DNA of 57,122 nt from Desulfurobacterium atlanticum (GCF_900188395.1 NZ_FZOB01000009.1:1-57122), one strand, 5' to 3'. Numbered from the stretch's first letter, positions 17,212 to 25,194 are shown. Program-made: numbers and translations. Notes: a model not told the origin generated them from the sequence alone.

Positions 17212-17598
17212 TTAGCCTGTTATTCCTTCTGGTTTAACACGGCCTTTATAGTTTGCTATGTATAGGTGTTTTCCTTCAGGGTCTGTTAAGAGGTCTGGAA
17301 GTTTTGAAAGTGGGATTTTTCTTATTCGTTCAATAGATACGTTTCCGTTATTGCATACCAGACGGAACGGTTCTGGTTCACCGCCGAAAAAGTGGATATA
17401 CGGCTTTACTCCATCCCCTTTGTCTGATAGGTAGATTACCGCAAGCAGCTTTCCCAGATGGGTAAATATTCCGTTTTCCGGGAAATAGAGTTTTACTTTT
17501 TTGGCCATTTTAGGGAGTTTTCCAAAGTGAAAGGCTGTATATAGCTCTGCCGCTCTTTCAATCTGTTTATGCTTACTTGCCTTTTTAGCTTCACTCAT
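17212..17598 (-). CDS. Element protein of unknown function, 128 residues
   Basis: Not recognised. A lysine-rich helical start (SEAKKASKHKQIERAAELY) is followed by a mixed alpha/beta region with VKLYFPENGIFTHLGKLLAV, GVKPYIHFFGGEPEPFRL and KHLYIANYKGRVKPEGITG. Start ATG 17598 overlaps the end of the preceding gene by 8 bases; a longer frame to 17670 would run far into that gene without a ribosome site, so the short version is preferred. No signal peptide or membrane helix is seen. Confidence 0.55.
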   Translation of the reverse strand: MSEAKKASKHKQIERAAELYTAFHFGKLPKMAKKVKLYFPENGIFTHLGKLLAVIYLSDKGDGVKPYIHFFGGEPEPFRLVCNNGNVSIERIRKIPLSKLPDLLTDPEGKHLYIANYKGRVKPEGITG

Positions 17599-17881
17599 CC
17601 TTTTTACCCCACAGTTTGGATACTGCGAAAAGGATTCCAGCACCTGCAAGAAGTTTTCCGGCGTTTTCAAATGTTGATGAGAGTTCAGAAAGTAAAGAGG
17701 ATTCCTGCCCTATTTTGAGGCAAAGTTTAGGGTCTATTTTTCCCTCTTTGGCCATTAAGAAACATTGTTGCTGGGTTGTGAGTTCCTTCTCTTTCTGGTC
17801 GCTTTCTTCAAGTTTTTTGCCCAGGAAAAAACCACCACCGCCGGCAAGGGCAGCGGCTAAAGCTGCAAGTGTGAAAATCAT
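17591..17881 (-). CDS. Small protein with two hydrophobic segments
   Basis: 96 residues from ATG 17881, which has GGAGG at good spacing and overlaps the previous gene by ATGA; a GTG at 17893 is the alternative. An N-terminal membrane helix (FTLAALAAALAGGGGFFLG) precedes a charged linker, and a second hydrophobic stretch (AGKLLAGAGILFAVSKLWG) lies near the end. I do not recognise the family. It is one of several glycine- and alanine-rich small membrane proteins in this run, which together suggest a membrane-containing particle or a secretion-like complex. Confidence 0.6.
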   Translation of the reverse strand: MIFTLAALAAALAGGGGFFLGKKLEESDQKEKELTTQQQCFLMAKEGKIDPKLCLKIGQESSLLSELSSTFENAGKLLAGAGILFAVSKLWGKKDE

Positions 17882-18360
17882 TTTTTCCTCCACATATAAA
17901 AGGCCAATCCTGCACCGATTAAAAGGGGAAGCATATTAGTTGTGGTTGTGGTATTGCTGGCAGATGTTGAGGTTATATTTCTGTCGTATGCTTTATAATT
18001 TGCCTGTGCCGGCGTGTATTTAACCGGTGATGTGTAAGGTGCTGTTCTGCTGTATGGAGTTTCAAGATTTATGTTGCGTGTGTGTTTTGGTTTTGAAAAT
18101 AGGGCAGATACGGGAACGCCAAAATAACTGGTTGATATTCTGTCAGCTGTTCTTGCAACCGCCTTTCTTACCGGCACCCAGGATTTTTTTACTACACGGT
18201 TAACAAATTTACCGGTGTTTTTAACCGCTCTACCGATAAATTTTGTCGTCTTTTTAAATGCACGTTTAAAGAATTTTCCAAAGGAAAATCCGAGCTCTAC
18301 CGGTTCGCCTATTTCTACCGGTTCGCCGCTCAATGTATAAGCAAAGATTTGAGTATCCAT
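17878..18360 (-). CDS. Basic amphipathic protein with C-terminal membrane anchor and ELGFSF motif
   Basis: 160 residues. An N-terminal segment ends in VELGFSFGKFFKR (ELGFSF at 22-27). After it come about 60 residues of basic amphipathic helix (FKKTTKFIGRAVKNTGKFVN), a serine/threonine-rich linker and one C-terminal membrane helix (MLPLLIGAGLAFYMW) ending RKK. The same ELGFSF followed by a basic helix occurs in the middle of the transglutaminase-like protein encoded next door, suggesting a shared processing or docking site. The start follows GGAGG. No known family was recognised. Confidence 0.6.
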   Translation of the reverse strand: MDTQIFAYTLSGEPVEIGEPVELGFSFGKFFKRAFKKTTKFIGRAVKNTGKFVNRVVKKSWVPVRKAVARTADRISTSYFGVPVSALFSKPKHTRNINLETPYSRTAPYTSPVKYTPAQANYKAYDRNITSTSASNTTTTTNMLPLLIGAGLAFYMWRKK

Positions 18361-18388
18361 GCCAAGCCTCCTATTATGGCCGCCTCTT

Positions 18389-19306
18389 TTAAATTACTTT
18401 CACGCCCTGCTTGGTTATGCACACGCAGAGAGGTTTGGGACGTGGATGTGGCTTTCTGTGAACTCTTTTTTTTTGTGGGTGCGGCTTTGGTTTTGGCTTT
18501 GGAGCTATGCTTTTTTGATAGAGAAGTTGCATTTTTCCGTTGGGAAGTCTGACGTAGGTTTTATAAAAGTGTCCTTCTTTTTTGTGAATTAGCTTACTTC
18601 CCGGGGGAAAGCATTTCATTCCTTTGCATGCTATCCGTGCAAGCTGTCTGCCGGTTAGCTTGCGTTTGTGCCTGTGAGGAATCATTTTCCTGGCTATATG
18701 GGCAGCCGGTGATAATATCCGGCCTGTCCTTCTTACAAGACGTCTTAATTTTTTGAATGAGAAACCGAGTTCTTCAAGGGGTTCATTTCCTATTTCTACC
18801 ATTTCCCGCTCCTTATAAGGTTTTTTCATCAAGGGGTTTGCGTTTGTGGTGTCAACTGTTGTCCATCCGTGGCCGGGGATGTAAACATGAAGGTAAACAT
18901 GATTAAAACGGCCGAGGGGAGCTCCGAGGGTAATCCGTATTTTGAAACCGGCAGCACGTAAAAGCGTACCGGTAAGGATTGTATGGTCATCACAATCGCC
19001 GATTTTGTATTGAAGAGTTCTTATTGGAGATTGGAGAATTTCTGTTTTTGGCGGGTCGTTTACATATTTAACATGCTGCTTTATGTATTCAACTATCCTG
19101 CGAACATAGCAGGTGTAATCTTTTGACTTGCAGGGTTTTAAGATGGAGGCCACCAGCTGACGGATTTGAGGGTGCAGGGAGTATTCTCTTATAAATTCTT
19201 CTATTATTTTTATTGTCTGGTTTACATCCCGGAGGGTTATTTTATAGGTGTCAGGGGCTATTTTCTGGGGGGATACGCCAAGACTCTCAAGGGTGGCTCT
19301 GTCCAA
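18389..19306 (-). CDS. Transglutaminase-like domain protein of the element
   Basis: 305 residues. Residues about 60-160 are a transglutaminase-like cysteine-protease fold with an apparently intact triad: Cys105 in KIGDCDDHTILTG, His136 in GRFNHVYLHVYIP and Asp152 in TTVDTTNA. In phages and proviruses such domains process or cross-link proteins. After it comes EPLEELGFSFKKLRRL and a strongly basic, histidine- and proline-rich tail (KPHPRPKPLCVCITK). Translation starts at TTG 19304-19306 with GGAGG 6 bases upstream, and that site lies inside a hairpin of the first 107-bp repeat. The gene is the first of the long run after the repeats. Confidence 0.75.
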   Translation of the reverse strand: MDRATLESLGVSPQKIAPDTYKITLRDVNQTIKIIEEFIREYSLHPQIRQLVASILKPCKSKDYTCYVRRIVEYIKQHVKYVNDPPKTEILQSPIRTLQYKIGDCDDHTILTGTLLRAAGFKIRITLGAPLGRFNHVYLHVYIPGHGWTTVDTTNANPLMKKPYKEREMVEIGNEPLEELGFSFKKLRRLVRRTGRILSPAAHIARKMIPHRHKRKLTGRQLARIACKGMKCFPPGSKLIHKKEGHFYKTYVRLPNGKMQLLYQKSIAPKPKPKPHPQKKRVHRKPHPRPKPLCVCITKQGVKVI

Positions 19307-19613
19307 CGGTGGCCTCCGTATTCTTATCTTTTCCCTTTTTTGTTGGTTTCTACTTTTAGGATACGGAGACCACTACCTAAAAATCCATACTGTTTTTATG
19401 TGGCTCTGTCCAACGGTGGCCTCCGTATTCTTATCTTTTCCCTTTTTTGTTGGTTTCTACTTTTAGGATACGGAGACCACTACCTAAAAATCCATACTGT
19501 TTTTATGTGGCTCTGTCCAACGGTGGCCTCCGTATTCTTATCTTTTCCCTTTTTTGTTGGTTTCTACTTTTAGGATACGGAGACCACTACCTAAAAATCC
19601 ATACTGTTTTTAT
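19293..19613. repeat. Three perfect tandem copies of a 107-bp unit containing a Shine-Dalgarno hairpin
   Basis: Units begin at 19293, 19400 and 19507 and appear identical over 107 bases. Read on the minus strand, each unit carries GTGGTCTCCGTAT, about 39 bases of A-rich loop, then ATACGGAGGCCAC, which pairs with it over 13 bp with one wobble. The GGAGG in the second arm is the ribosome site of a TTG start 6 bases on. In the unit nearest the gene, that TTG opens the transglutaminase-like protein; in the other two the same start gives a five-codon ORF ending TAA. The array fills most of the 373-bp gap up to the 87-residue gene; the remaining 66 bases (19614-19679) are AT-rich with nothing clear. 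Confidence 0.95.
19309..19373 (-). promoter_or_regulatory. Hairpin covering the ribosome site of the transglutaminase-like gene
   Basis: Arms 19361-19373 and 19309-19321 pair over 13 bp. The complement of the Shine-Dalgarno (CCTCC at 19313-19317 on the plus strand) is inside the stem, so translation should be low unless the hairpin is opened by a protein, another RNA or high temperature. The two distal copies have the same structure at +107 and +214. Confidence 0.6.
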
Positions 19614-19679
19614 ATTGTCAGCAATATTATGAAATGTTATAAAACGTTTTGCTAAACTTTAGTTTAACTTTATTTGTTT

Positions 19680-19943
19680 TTATATTGTCCCCTGGCCGTA
19701 TAGGAAAATTTCCCGGTTAAGATAAGTTCCCCTAAATTCCCATTGGACAAATATTTCATCATCTGGCCTGACTATCCAGTTAGCTTTAAATCTGCCGAGA
19801 AGCTCTACATCCTGGTAGGGGAAAAGGCAATTCAGGGATATAAACCCTTTGTTGCTTTTAAACATTGCTACCGTGGCCATAATGTTGGCCTCTACTGTTT
19901 CTGGTAGTGCCATTTCTTCAATTATAGGTTCGTATCCTATCAT
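19680..19943 (-). CDS. Element protein of unknown function, 87 residues
   Basis: Not recognised. The N-terminal third (YEPIIEEMALPETVEANIMA) is acidic; the rest looks beta-rich with FISLNCLFPYQDVELLG and DEIFVQWEFRGTYLNREIF. No membrane helix. It lies 19 bases after the HU-like gene and upstream of the 107-bp repeats, so it belongs to the early end of the minus-strand run. The start ATG 19943 has GAGGT upstream. Confidence 0.55.
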   Translation of the reverse strand: MIGYEPIIEEMALPETVEANIMATVAMFKSNKGFISLNCLFPYQDVELLGRFKANWIVRPDDEIFVQWEFRGTYLNREIFLYGQGTI

Positions 19944-19962
19944 TTTGACCTCTTAATAAGGT

Positions 19963-20226
19963 TTAAGCGTTTTTTGCATTATTGGTTAGTTTTTCTTTCA
20001 GCTTTGTAGCTCTAAAGTAAACATACTTACTTTTTTGTCCTCTCTGTCTGCGTTCCCATATACCATAACCGGTTGATATTTGGTTCCCCTTTAAAAGGAC
20101 TTCTTCCCGTAAAACTTCCATATAGGCCTTGAGAAAGTTCTCTACCGTTTCCGGTGCTATAAAGATTCCAAGTTCCTGCATTTTGGTTGATATTAGTTTC
20201 GGTAGGTCTCTTTTCCCCCATTTCAT
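19963..20226 (-). CDS. HU/IHF-like DNA-binding protein
   Basis: 87 residues with the HU layout: a helical N-terminal half (DLPKLISTKMQELGIFIAPE then VENFLKAYMEVLREEVL), a turn GNQISTGYGIWERRQRGQK that matches the GFGTFEVRER strand of HU, a shortened DNA-binding arm and the C-terminal helix ATKLKEKL. Elements and phages often carry their own HU-like protein to shape or package DNA or to assist recombination. Start ATG 20226 has AAAGGAG in front. Its first 200 bases overlap, in another frame on the same strand, the C-terminal tail of the DEDD recombinase gene. Confidence 0.72.
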   Translation of the reverse strand: MKWGKRDLPKLISTKMQELGIFIAPETVENFLKAYMEVLREEVLLKGNQISTGYGIWERRQRGQKSKYVYFRATKLKEKLTNNAKNA

Positions 20227-21499
20227 GGCTTTCTCCTTTTAGGATTTGTTCCTTGTAATAATCCTGGCACTCCACCCCGGCCGCTCTCTGGCGGTTTTTC
20301 AAAAGGGTGGAAATATCCTGACACACAAGGAGCCAGTCGCTGGTATTTCTGTATCTTTCCAGCAACTGCTTATAATAAAAAGTGTCTTCTTTGGCTTCGC
20401 TGCTTTTTATCTTTTCTTCAAGTTTCATTAATTGTTGTGTTTTTTCTTTTATAACGTAGTCAATTACTTCCGGAAAAGTCATTCTGTATTTAAGTCCGTA
20501 GTAAATCCATTCAAGAAGCCTATCAAGATATTTAATGAATCTTCTTTTATACTGTGATTCTTTCAGTTTCATATATATGGTTAGAGGTTTTAAAGGTGAT
20601 ATTTCCTTATGGGCAACCTGAAACTGCATATAGAAGATTCCCTTTATTTCCGCCCTGCTTTTATCTGTTCTATTTGTTAAAACGCTGTCCCCGGACTGTT
20701 CATGCTTAACGCCCATCAAGCAATAGCCTATAAAAGAATCTTTTGAGCGGAAAAGGTTTACATCCCAGTAATAAGCAATCAATGCAGCCATTTGCATTAT
20801 ACCGAGGTTAAAAGTTTTGAGTATTTCATAGTCCGGATGATTTAAAACAACGCTTTCAATTTCCTTTTTTGTCATTTCAACGGCTTCAGTTAGATGTTTG
20901 ATGTTGGCTATCTCTGAAAGAGCCACGATTACCAATGATTCAGGATGTTGTTTTAACTTATTTTTTATTTCATCAAGATTCTTAAATAGCTTGTATCTGC
21001 TCAAGTTATGATAATTGTCATTCGGGAAAAGGTGAATGATTTGCTGTTTAAATCTGTTAACCGCTCTTGTTAATTCTTTGTTTAGTCTTATATAGTGTCT
21101 TACCATTGTTCGGAGCTGAAAACGTTGAGAGTGGAAAGGATGAACGTTTTTGCGGCGAGCTGTAAAGTATATTTCCCTTATAGCTTGAGCGTCAACATAA
21201 TCATTTTTAATGGTTGATTTGCCGATTCTAAAACGGGCTAAAGCCTTTCCATCGGCTATAAAAACTTTGGCCCCCGCTTTCTCAAACAGTTTGGCAAATC
21301 TGATTCCGTAAGTCCCTGTTTGCTCAAGAATTACAACATCATCTTTTCCGGCTATATCTGAAATCTCTTTTACTCTTTTAACAGCCGCTCTTTTCGGTAT
21401 TCTTCGTCTGGGATTTTTGTTTTCCGGATAGATAAAGAAGGTTTTTCCATCAAAAGCAACTATGAAATCTTTTGCCACATCCACACCGATAACTTTCAT
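20027..21499 (-). mobile_element. IS110/Piv-family DEDD recombinase gene (transposase or element integrase)
   Basis: The 490-residue frame has a RuvC-like DEDD domain: Asp7 in VIGVDVAKD, Glu in VILEQTGTYG, and the two aspartates in KNDYVDAQAIREI. About residue 230 onward the Tnp2 domain follows, with LGIMQMAALIAYYWDVNLF and the conserved serine in HEQSGDSVLTNR. The catalytic sets look complete. Family members are 310-450 residues, so the last 65 residues, which read through the HU gene out of frame, are an added tail. Enzymes of this family move insertion sequences with a guide (bridge) RNA, invert DNA (Piv), or integrate filamentous prophages. A structured RNA candidate lies directly upstream. 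Confidence 0.88.
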
Positions 21500-21515
21500 T
21501 TAATCCCCCAGTAAA

Positions 21516-21608
21516 GCCACGGTGAGGCAGGTGGAATAATTGCTAACTCTACCTATGACTAAAAGTCAAGCAGGTAGAAATATACCTTTCTCCACCTATC
21601 ACCGTGGC
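21516..21608 (-). ncRNA. Candidate structured RNA (possible bridge-RNA) upstream of the DEDD recombinase
   Basis: This 93-base stretch folds as nested perfect stems on the minus strand. The outer stem GCCACGGTGA pairs with TCACCGTGGC (21599-21608 with 21516-21525). A second stem AGGTGGA/TCCACCT (21591-21597 with 21529-21535) leads to a symmetric internal loop of 13 and 13 bases (21578-21590 and 21536-21548). Above it CTACCT/AGGTAG and a terminal TGACT-TTT-AGTCA hairpin close the structure. IS110-group elements encode their bridge RNA just upstream of the recombinase, and its guide segments lie in internal loops, so position and shape fit. No sequence family was matched. Confidence 0.5.
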
Positions 21609-21676
21609 ATGCTGTTTTGCTTTCTTTATAATATTGTAGGATAATTTTACAACCTCACATAAACAACGGAGGAGCA

Positions 21677-22126
21677 ATGAAAATAGCCCTTGCAAGCGAC
21701 CATGGTGGATACAGGCTTAAGGAAACTATAAAAAAATTTCTTGAAGAGGAAAACATAGAGTATATAGACTTCGGCACCAATTCTGAAGAATCGGTAGATT
21801 ATCCAGACTTCGCTTTAAAAGCAGCAGAAAGTATCGTAAAAGAAGAAACCGATAGAGGAATTTTTATCTGTGGCACCGGGATAGGTATATCCATAGCCGC
21901 AAACAAAGTTCCCGGCATAAGAGCAGCGCTCTGCTACAATATCTTCGCTGCTGAAATGTCAAGAAGGCACAACAATGCAAATGTTCTCGCCCTTGGAGGA
22001 AGGGTTATAGGAGATGAACTTGCAAAAGCAATAGTTAAAAAGTGGCTTGAAACTCCTTTTGACGGTGGAAGACACGAGCGAAGAATAAACAAAATTTCCG
22101 AAATTGAAAGAAAGTTTGCAAAATAA
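21677..22126 (+). CDS. rpiB: Ribose-5-phosphate isomerase B
   Basis: RpiB interconverts ribose 5-phosphate and ribulose 5-phosphate. The 149-residue product shows the family phrases [20 protein letters not shown], the [19 protein letters not shown] active-site region with the general-base cysteine in FICGTGIG, and [15 protein letters not shown]. It is 17 bases upstream of glyA and close to prs and rpe, a cluster of pentose-phosphate and one-carbon genes. A TATAAT at 21627-21632 is a likely -10 element, just beyond the accessory element. Start ATG 21677 has GGAGG in front. Confidence 0.95.
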   Translation: MKIALASDHGGYRLKETIKKFLEEENIEYIDFGTNSEESVDYPDFALKAAESIVKEETDRGIFICGTGIGISIAANKVPGIRAALCYNIFAAEMSRRHNNANVLALGGRVIGDELAKAIVKKWLETPFDGGRHERRINKISEIERKFAK

Positions 22127-22143
22127 CTTTTTGGAGGATATAG

Positions 22144-23403
22144 ATGAGAGGAAAGATAAGAGAGTTTGACCCGGAAGTTTTTGAAGCTCTGAAATGCGAA
22201 TTTAAACGTCAGAATGAACATCTTGAACTAATCGCATCAGAAAATTTCACAAGTGAAGCTGTAATGGAAGCACAGGGATCTGTATTAACAAACAAATATG
22301 CTGAGGGGCTTCCAGGAAAAAGATACTACGGCGGCTGTGAATGTGTAGATATTGTTGAAAACCTTGCGATAGAAAGATGTAAAAAGCTTTTCGGTGCAGA
22401 ACATGTAAACGTTCAACCTCACTCAGGTTCTCAGGCAAATCAAGCAGTTTACCTTGCCATGTTAAAGCCAGGTGACACAATTCTTTCAATGAATCTATCT
22501 CACGGTGGCCATCTTTCCCACGGTTCACCTGTAAATATGACTGGAAAATACTACAAGGTTGTTCAGTATGGTGTTAGAAAAGACACAGAAACCATAGATT
22601 TTGACCAGGTTGCAGAGCTTGCAAGGGAACACAAACCAAAACTTATAATATGTGGGGCTTCTGCATATCCAAGAATTATAGACTTTGATAAATTCAGGGA
22701 AATAGCTGATGAAGTTGGTGCTTACCTGATGGCTGACGTTGCACATATAGCAGGCCTTATCGTAACAGGACTTCATCCATCACCTATAGAAGCCTGCCAC
22801 TTTGTTACAACCACAACTCATAAAACGCTCAGAGGTCCCCGTGGTGGCGTAACAATGTGTAAAGCAGAATTTGCGAAAGAGATAGACAAAGCTGTCTTCC
22901 CAGGACTTCAGGGCGGTCCATTAATGCATGTAATCGCTGCAAAAGCTGTGGCATTTAAAGAAGCAATGACTCCTGAATTTAAAGAATATCAGCAGCAGGT
23001 TGTAGTAAACGCAAAAGCTATGGCAGAAGAATTGCAAAAAGAAGGCTTCAGAATAGTTTCAGGTGGAACAGACAATCACCTTCTGCTTGTTGACCTTACA
23101 AACAAAGGTATTACAGGTAAAGAAGCTGAAGCAGCACTTGGAAAAGCAAACATTACAGTTAATAAAAACACAATTCCTTTTGATACAAGAAGTCCCTTTG
23201 TTACAAGTGGTATAAGAATAGGAACACCAGCAGTTACAACAAGAGGAATAAAAGAACAGGATGCAAGAAGAATAGCTCAACTTATAGCCACAGTTCTTAA
23301 AAACATAAACGATGATTCAGTTATTGAAAAGGTTAAAGCTGAAGTTGTTGAAATGTGCGGGAAACACCCACTTTATCCGGAAATGGCATCCCTTTATCAA
23401 TAA
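22144..23403 (+). CDS. glyA: Serine hydroxymethyltransferase
   Basis: GlyA converts serine and tetrahydrofolate to glycine and methylene-tetrahydrofolate with pyridoxal phosphate. At 419 residues it is full length, with [18 protein letters not shown] near the N-terminus, [15 protein letters not shown], the DVAHIAGLI segment and the cofactor lysine in [13 protein letters not shown]. It is cotranscribed with rpiB and ends at a strong bidirectional terminator shared with prs on the other strand. It supplies methylene-tetrahydrofolate, the substrate of PanB encoded elsewhere in the window. Confidence 0.98.
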   Translation: MRGKIREFDPEVFEALKCEFKRQNEHLELIASENFTSEAVMEAQGSVLTNKYAEGLPGKRYYGGCECVDIVENLAIERCKKLFGAEHVNVQPHSGSQANQAVYLAMLKPGDTILSMNLSHGGHLSHGSPVNMTGKYYKVVQYGVRKDTETIDFDQVAELAREHKPKLIICGASAYPRIIDFDKFREIADEVGAYLMADVAHIAGLIVTGLHPSPIEACHFVTTTTHKTLRGPRGGVTMCKAEFAKEIDKAVFPGLQGGPLMHVIAAKAVAFKEAMTPEFKEYQQQVVVNAKAMAEELQKEGFRIVSGGTDNHLLLVDLTNKGITGKEAEAALGKANITVNKNTIPFDTRSPFVTSGIRIGTPAVTTRGIKEQDARRIAQLIATVLKNINDDSVIEKVKAEVVEMCGKHPLYPEMASLYQ

Positions 23404-23432
23404 AGAAAGCGGGCTTTAAAGCCCGCTTTCTT
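23403..23432. terminator. Bidirectional terminator between glyA and prs
   Basis: A 30-base perfect palindrome, AAGAAAGCGGGCTTT mirrored, is flanked by A residues on one side and TTCTT on the other. It starts at the glyA stop and ends 2 bases before the prs stop. Confidence 0.88.
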
Positions 23433-23434
23433 CA

Positions 23435-24385
23435 CTAAAAGTTAAACATCTTACTCACAGACTCTCCAAAGTGAATTCTTCTTATAGCTTCTGCAAGCAT
23501 TCCAGATATTGAAAGAACTCTTACTCCTTCAAACTGTTCTTTTAATGGAATAGTATCAGTTACCACTACTTCTCTAAGAACACCTTCCTTCACAGCATTT
23601 GAAAGTCTCTCTATTGCAGGACCAGAAAAAACAGGATGAGTACATGTAGCATAAACTTCAATAGCCCCTCTCTCCTTTATGGCTTTTGCAGCATTTACTA
23701 TAGTTCCTGCAGTATCAATAATATCATCAATGATTATTGCTTTTTTTCCTTCCACTTCACCAATTATATTCATAACTTCAGCAACATTTGGTCTCGGCCT
23801 TCTTTTGTCAATAATAGCTATCGGTGCATTAAAAACTTTTGCGAAATTCCTTGCCCTTGCAACACCACCTATATCGGGAGAAACTATAACCGTATCTTCC
23901 TCTCCAAAACCCTGTCTTAAAAAGTATTCTGAAAGAACGGGCCTTGCCTGAAGATGATCCACAGGTAGGTCAAAAAATCCTTCAACCTGCTTTGCATGAA
24001 GGTCAACAACAACTATATGGTTAACCCCAGAAACAGTAATAATATCAGCCAGTAATCTTGCTGATATAGGATCTCTTGGATTTACTTTTCTATCCTGTCT
24101 GCCGTATGCAAAATAGGGAATTACAGCAGTAATTCTACCGGCAGAAGCTCTCTTAAGCGCATCAGCAAGTAAAAGAAGTTCCATTATGTAATCGTTGGCA
24201 GGACTACATAAAGGCTGAATAATAAAAACGTCATCATCTCTTACACTTTCATTAATAACAACCTGAATCTCACCGTCACTAAATCTTCCAACTGTAACGT
24301 TTGAAAGGGGAATACCAAGATGAGCCGCGACTGCCTTTGCAAGTTCTGGATTAGCATTTCCGGTAATTAGCTTTACTTGATTCAT
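23435..24385 (-). CDS. prs: Ribose-phosphate pyrophosphokinase (PRPP synthetase)
   Basis: Prs makes phosphoribosyl pyrophosphate from ribose 5-phosphate and ATP, for nucleotide, histidine, tryptophan and NAD synthesis. The 316-residue length is standard. Signatures are GNANPELAKAVAAHLGIPL at the N-terminus, YGRQDRKVNPRDPISARLLA, DLHAKQVEGFFDLPVDHL with the metal-binding residues and the PRPP loop IIDDIIDTAGT. Its substrate is made by RpiB encoded nearby on the other strand. It is 4 bases downstream of the rpe stop, so rpe-prs form an operon. Confidence 0.97.
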   Translation of the reverse strand: MNQVKLITGNANPELAKAVAAHLGIPLSNVTVGRFSDGEIQVVINESVRDDDVFIIQPLCSPANDYIMELLLLADALKRASAGRITAVIPYFAYGRQDRKVNPRDPISARLLADIITVSGVNHIVVVDLHAKQVEGFFDLPVDHLQARPVLSEYFLRQGFGEEDTVIVSPDIGGVARARNFAKVFNAPIAIIDKRRPRPNVAEVMNIIGEVEGKKAIIIDDIIDTAGTIVNAAKAIKERGAIEVYATCTHPVFSGPAIERLSNAVKEGVLREVVVTDTIPLKEQFEGVRVLSISGMLAEAIRRIHFGESVSKMFNF

Positions 24386-24389
24386 TATT

Positions 24390-25043
24390 TTAACCTCCTA
24401 TTAATCCTTTAAAATTTTCAACATTTTCTTTTATATCACCCTTAAAAACAGCAGATCCTGCAACAACAACATCAACTCCTGCATCAATTACCTGCTTAAC
24501 ATTTTCAATCTTTATACCACCGTCTATCTCTATAAGAAAATCCAATTTCATCTTCTCACGAATAGCATTAAGTTTTTTAACTTTTGAAATAGTCTGAGGA
24601 ATAAACTTCTGACCACCAAAACCAGGATTAACAGACATTATAAGCACAAAATCAACAAAAGGAAGAATATCCTCTATAAAAAACACAGGGGTAGCCGGAT
24701 TTAAAACCACCCCAGCTTTTTTATCAAATTCTTTAATCATAGATACAGTCCTGTGAAGATGAACAGCAGCCTCAACATGAACAGAAATCCAATCTGCCCC
24801 TGCACTTACAAAATCTTTTATATATCTATCCGGTTCAACAATCATAAGATGAACATCAAAAGGAACATCTGTAACTTTCCTTATACTTTCAACAACACAT
24901 GGTCCAATTGTAAGATTAGGAACAAATCTTCCGTCCATAACATCAATGTGAATAATATCTGCACCGGCTGAAACAGCCTCTTTTATATCCCTTTGTAAAT
25001 TTGCAAAATCTGCAGAAAGAATTGACGGAGCAAGTAAAGCCAT
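24390..25043 (-). CDS. rpe: Ribulose-phosphate 3-epimerase
   Basis: Rpe interconverts ribulose 5-phosphate and xylulose 5-phosphate, used in the pentose-phosphate and Calvin pathways. The 217-residue TIM-barrel product shows LAPSILSADFANLQRDI, IHIDVMDGRFVPNLTIGP, the FDVHLMIVEPD metal site, VNPGFGGQKFIP and EIDGGIKIENVK near the end, all family hallmarks. The start ATG 25043 has GGGAGG in front. It is the first gene of the rpe-prs unit and diverges from the tRNA gene. Confidence 0.97.
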   Translation of the reverse strand: MALLAPSILSADFANLQRDIKEAVSAGADIIHIDVMDGRFVPNLTIGPCVVESIRKVTDVPFDVHLMIVEPDRYIKDFVSAGADWISVHVEAAVHLHRTVSMIKEFDKKAGVVLNPATPVFFIEDILPFVDFVLIMSVNPGFGGQKFIPQTISKVKKLNAIREKMKLDFLIEIDGGIKIENVKQVIDAGVDVVVAGSAVFKGDIKENVENFKGLIGG

Positions 25044-25150
25044 TTCAAAAACCTCCCGCCTAATTTTACAACAGAATACTAAAGTTTTGCGAAGAAATTA
25101 TATGCAAATCTAAAAGAAATGAAATTTTGCAAAAATTTTACTCCCAAAAG

Positions 25151-25179
25151 TTGACATATAAAGCTCAACAACCTATATT
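25151..25179 (+). promoter_or_regulatory. Promoter of tRNA-Asn
   Basis: A consensus -35 TTGACA (25151-25156) is followed after exactly 17 bases by TATATT (25174-25179), placing the start site about 7-9 bases before the mature tRNA. Confidence 0.85.
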
Positions 25180-25194
25180 ATTCACCGTCAAGGT

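Noticed and set aside
19293-19613. Possible CRISPR array
   Set aside because: The three copies are directly adjacent with no spacers, are 107 bases long and include the start of a gene. No other CRISPR-like spacing or cas gene was seen in the window.
9570-21676. Direct repeats marking the element's attachment sites
   Set aside because: I compared the rlpA-side and rpiB-side flanks by eye and found only short AT-rich matches (such as TATAAT-like words) that are explained by promoters.
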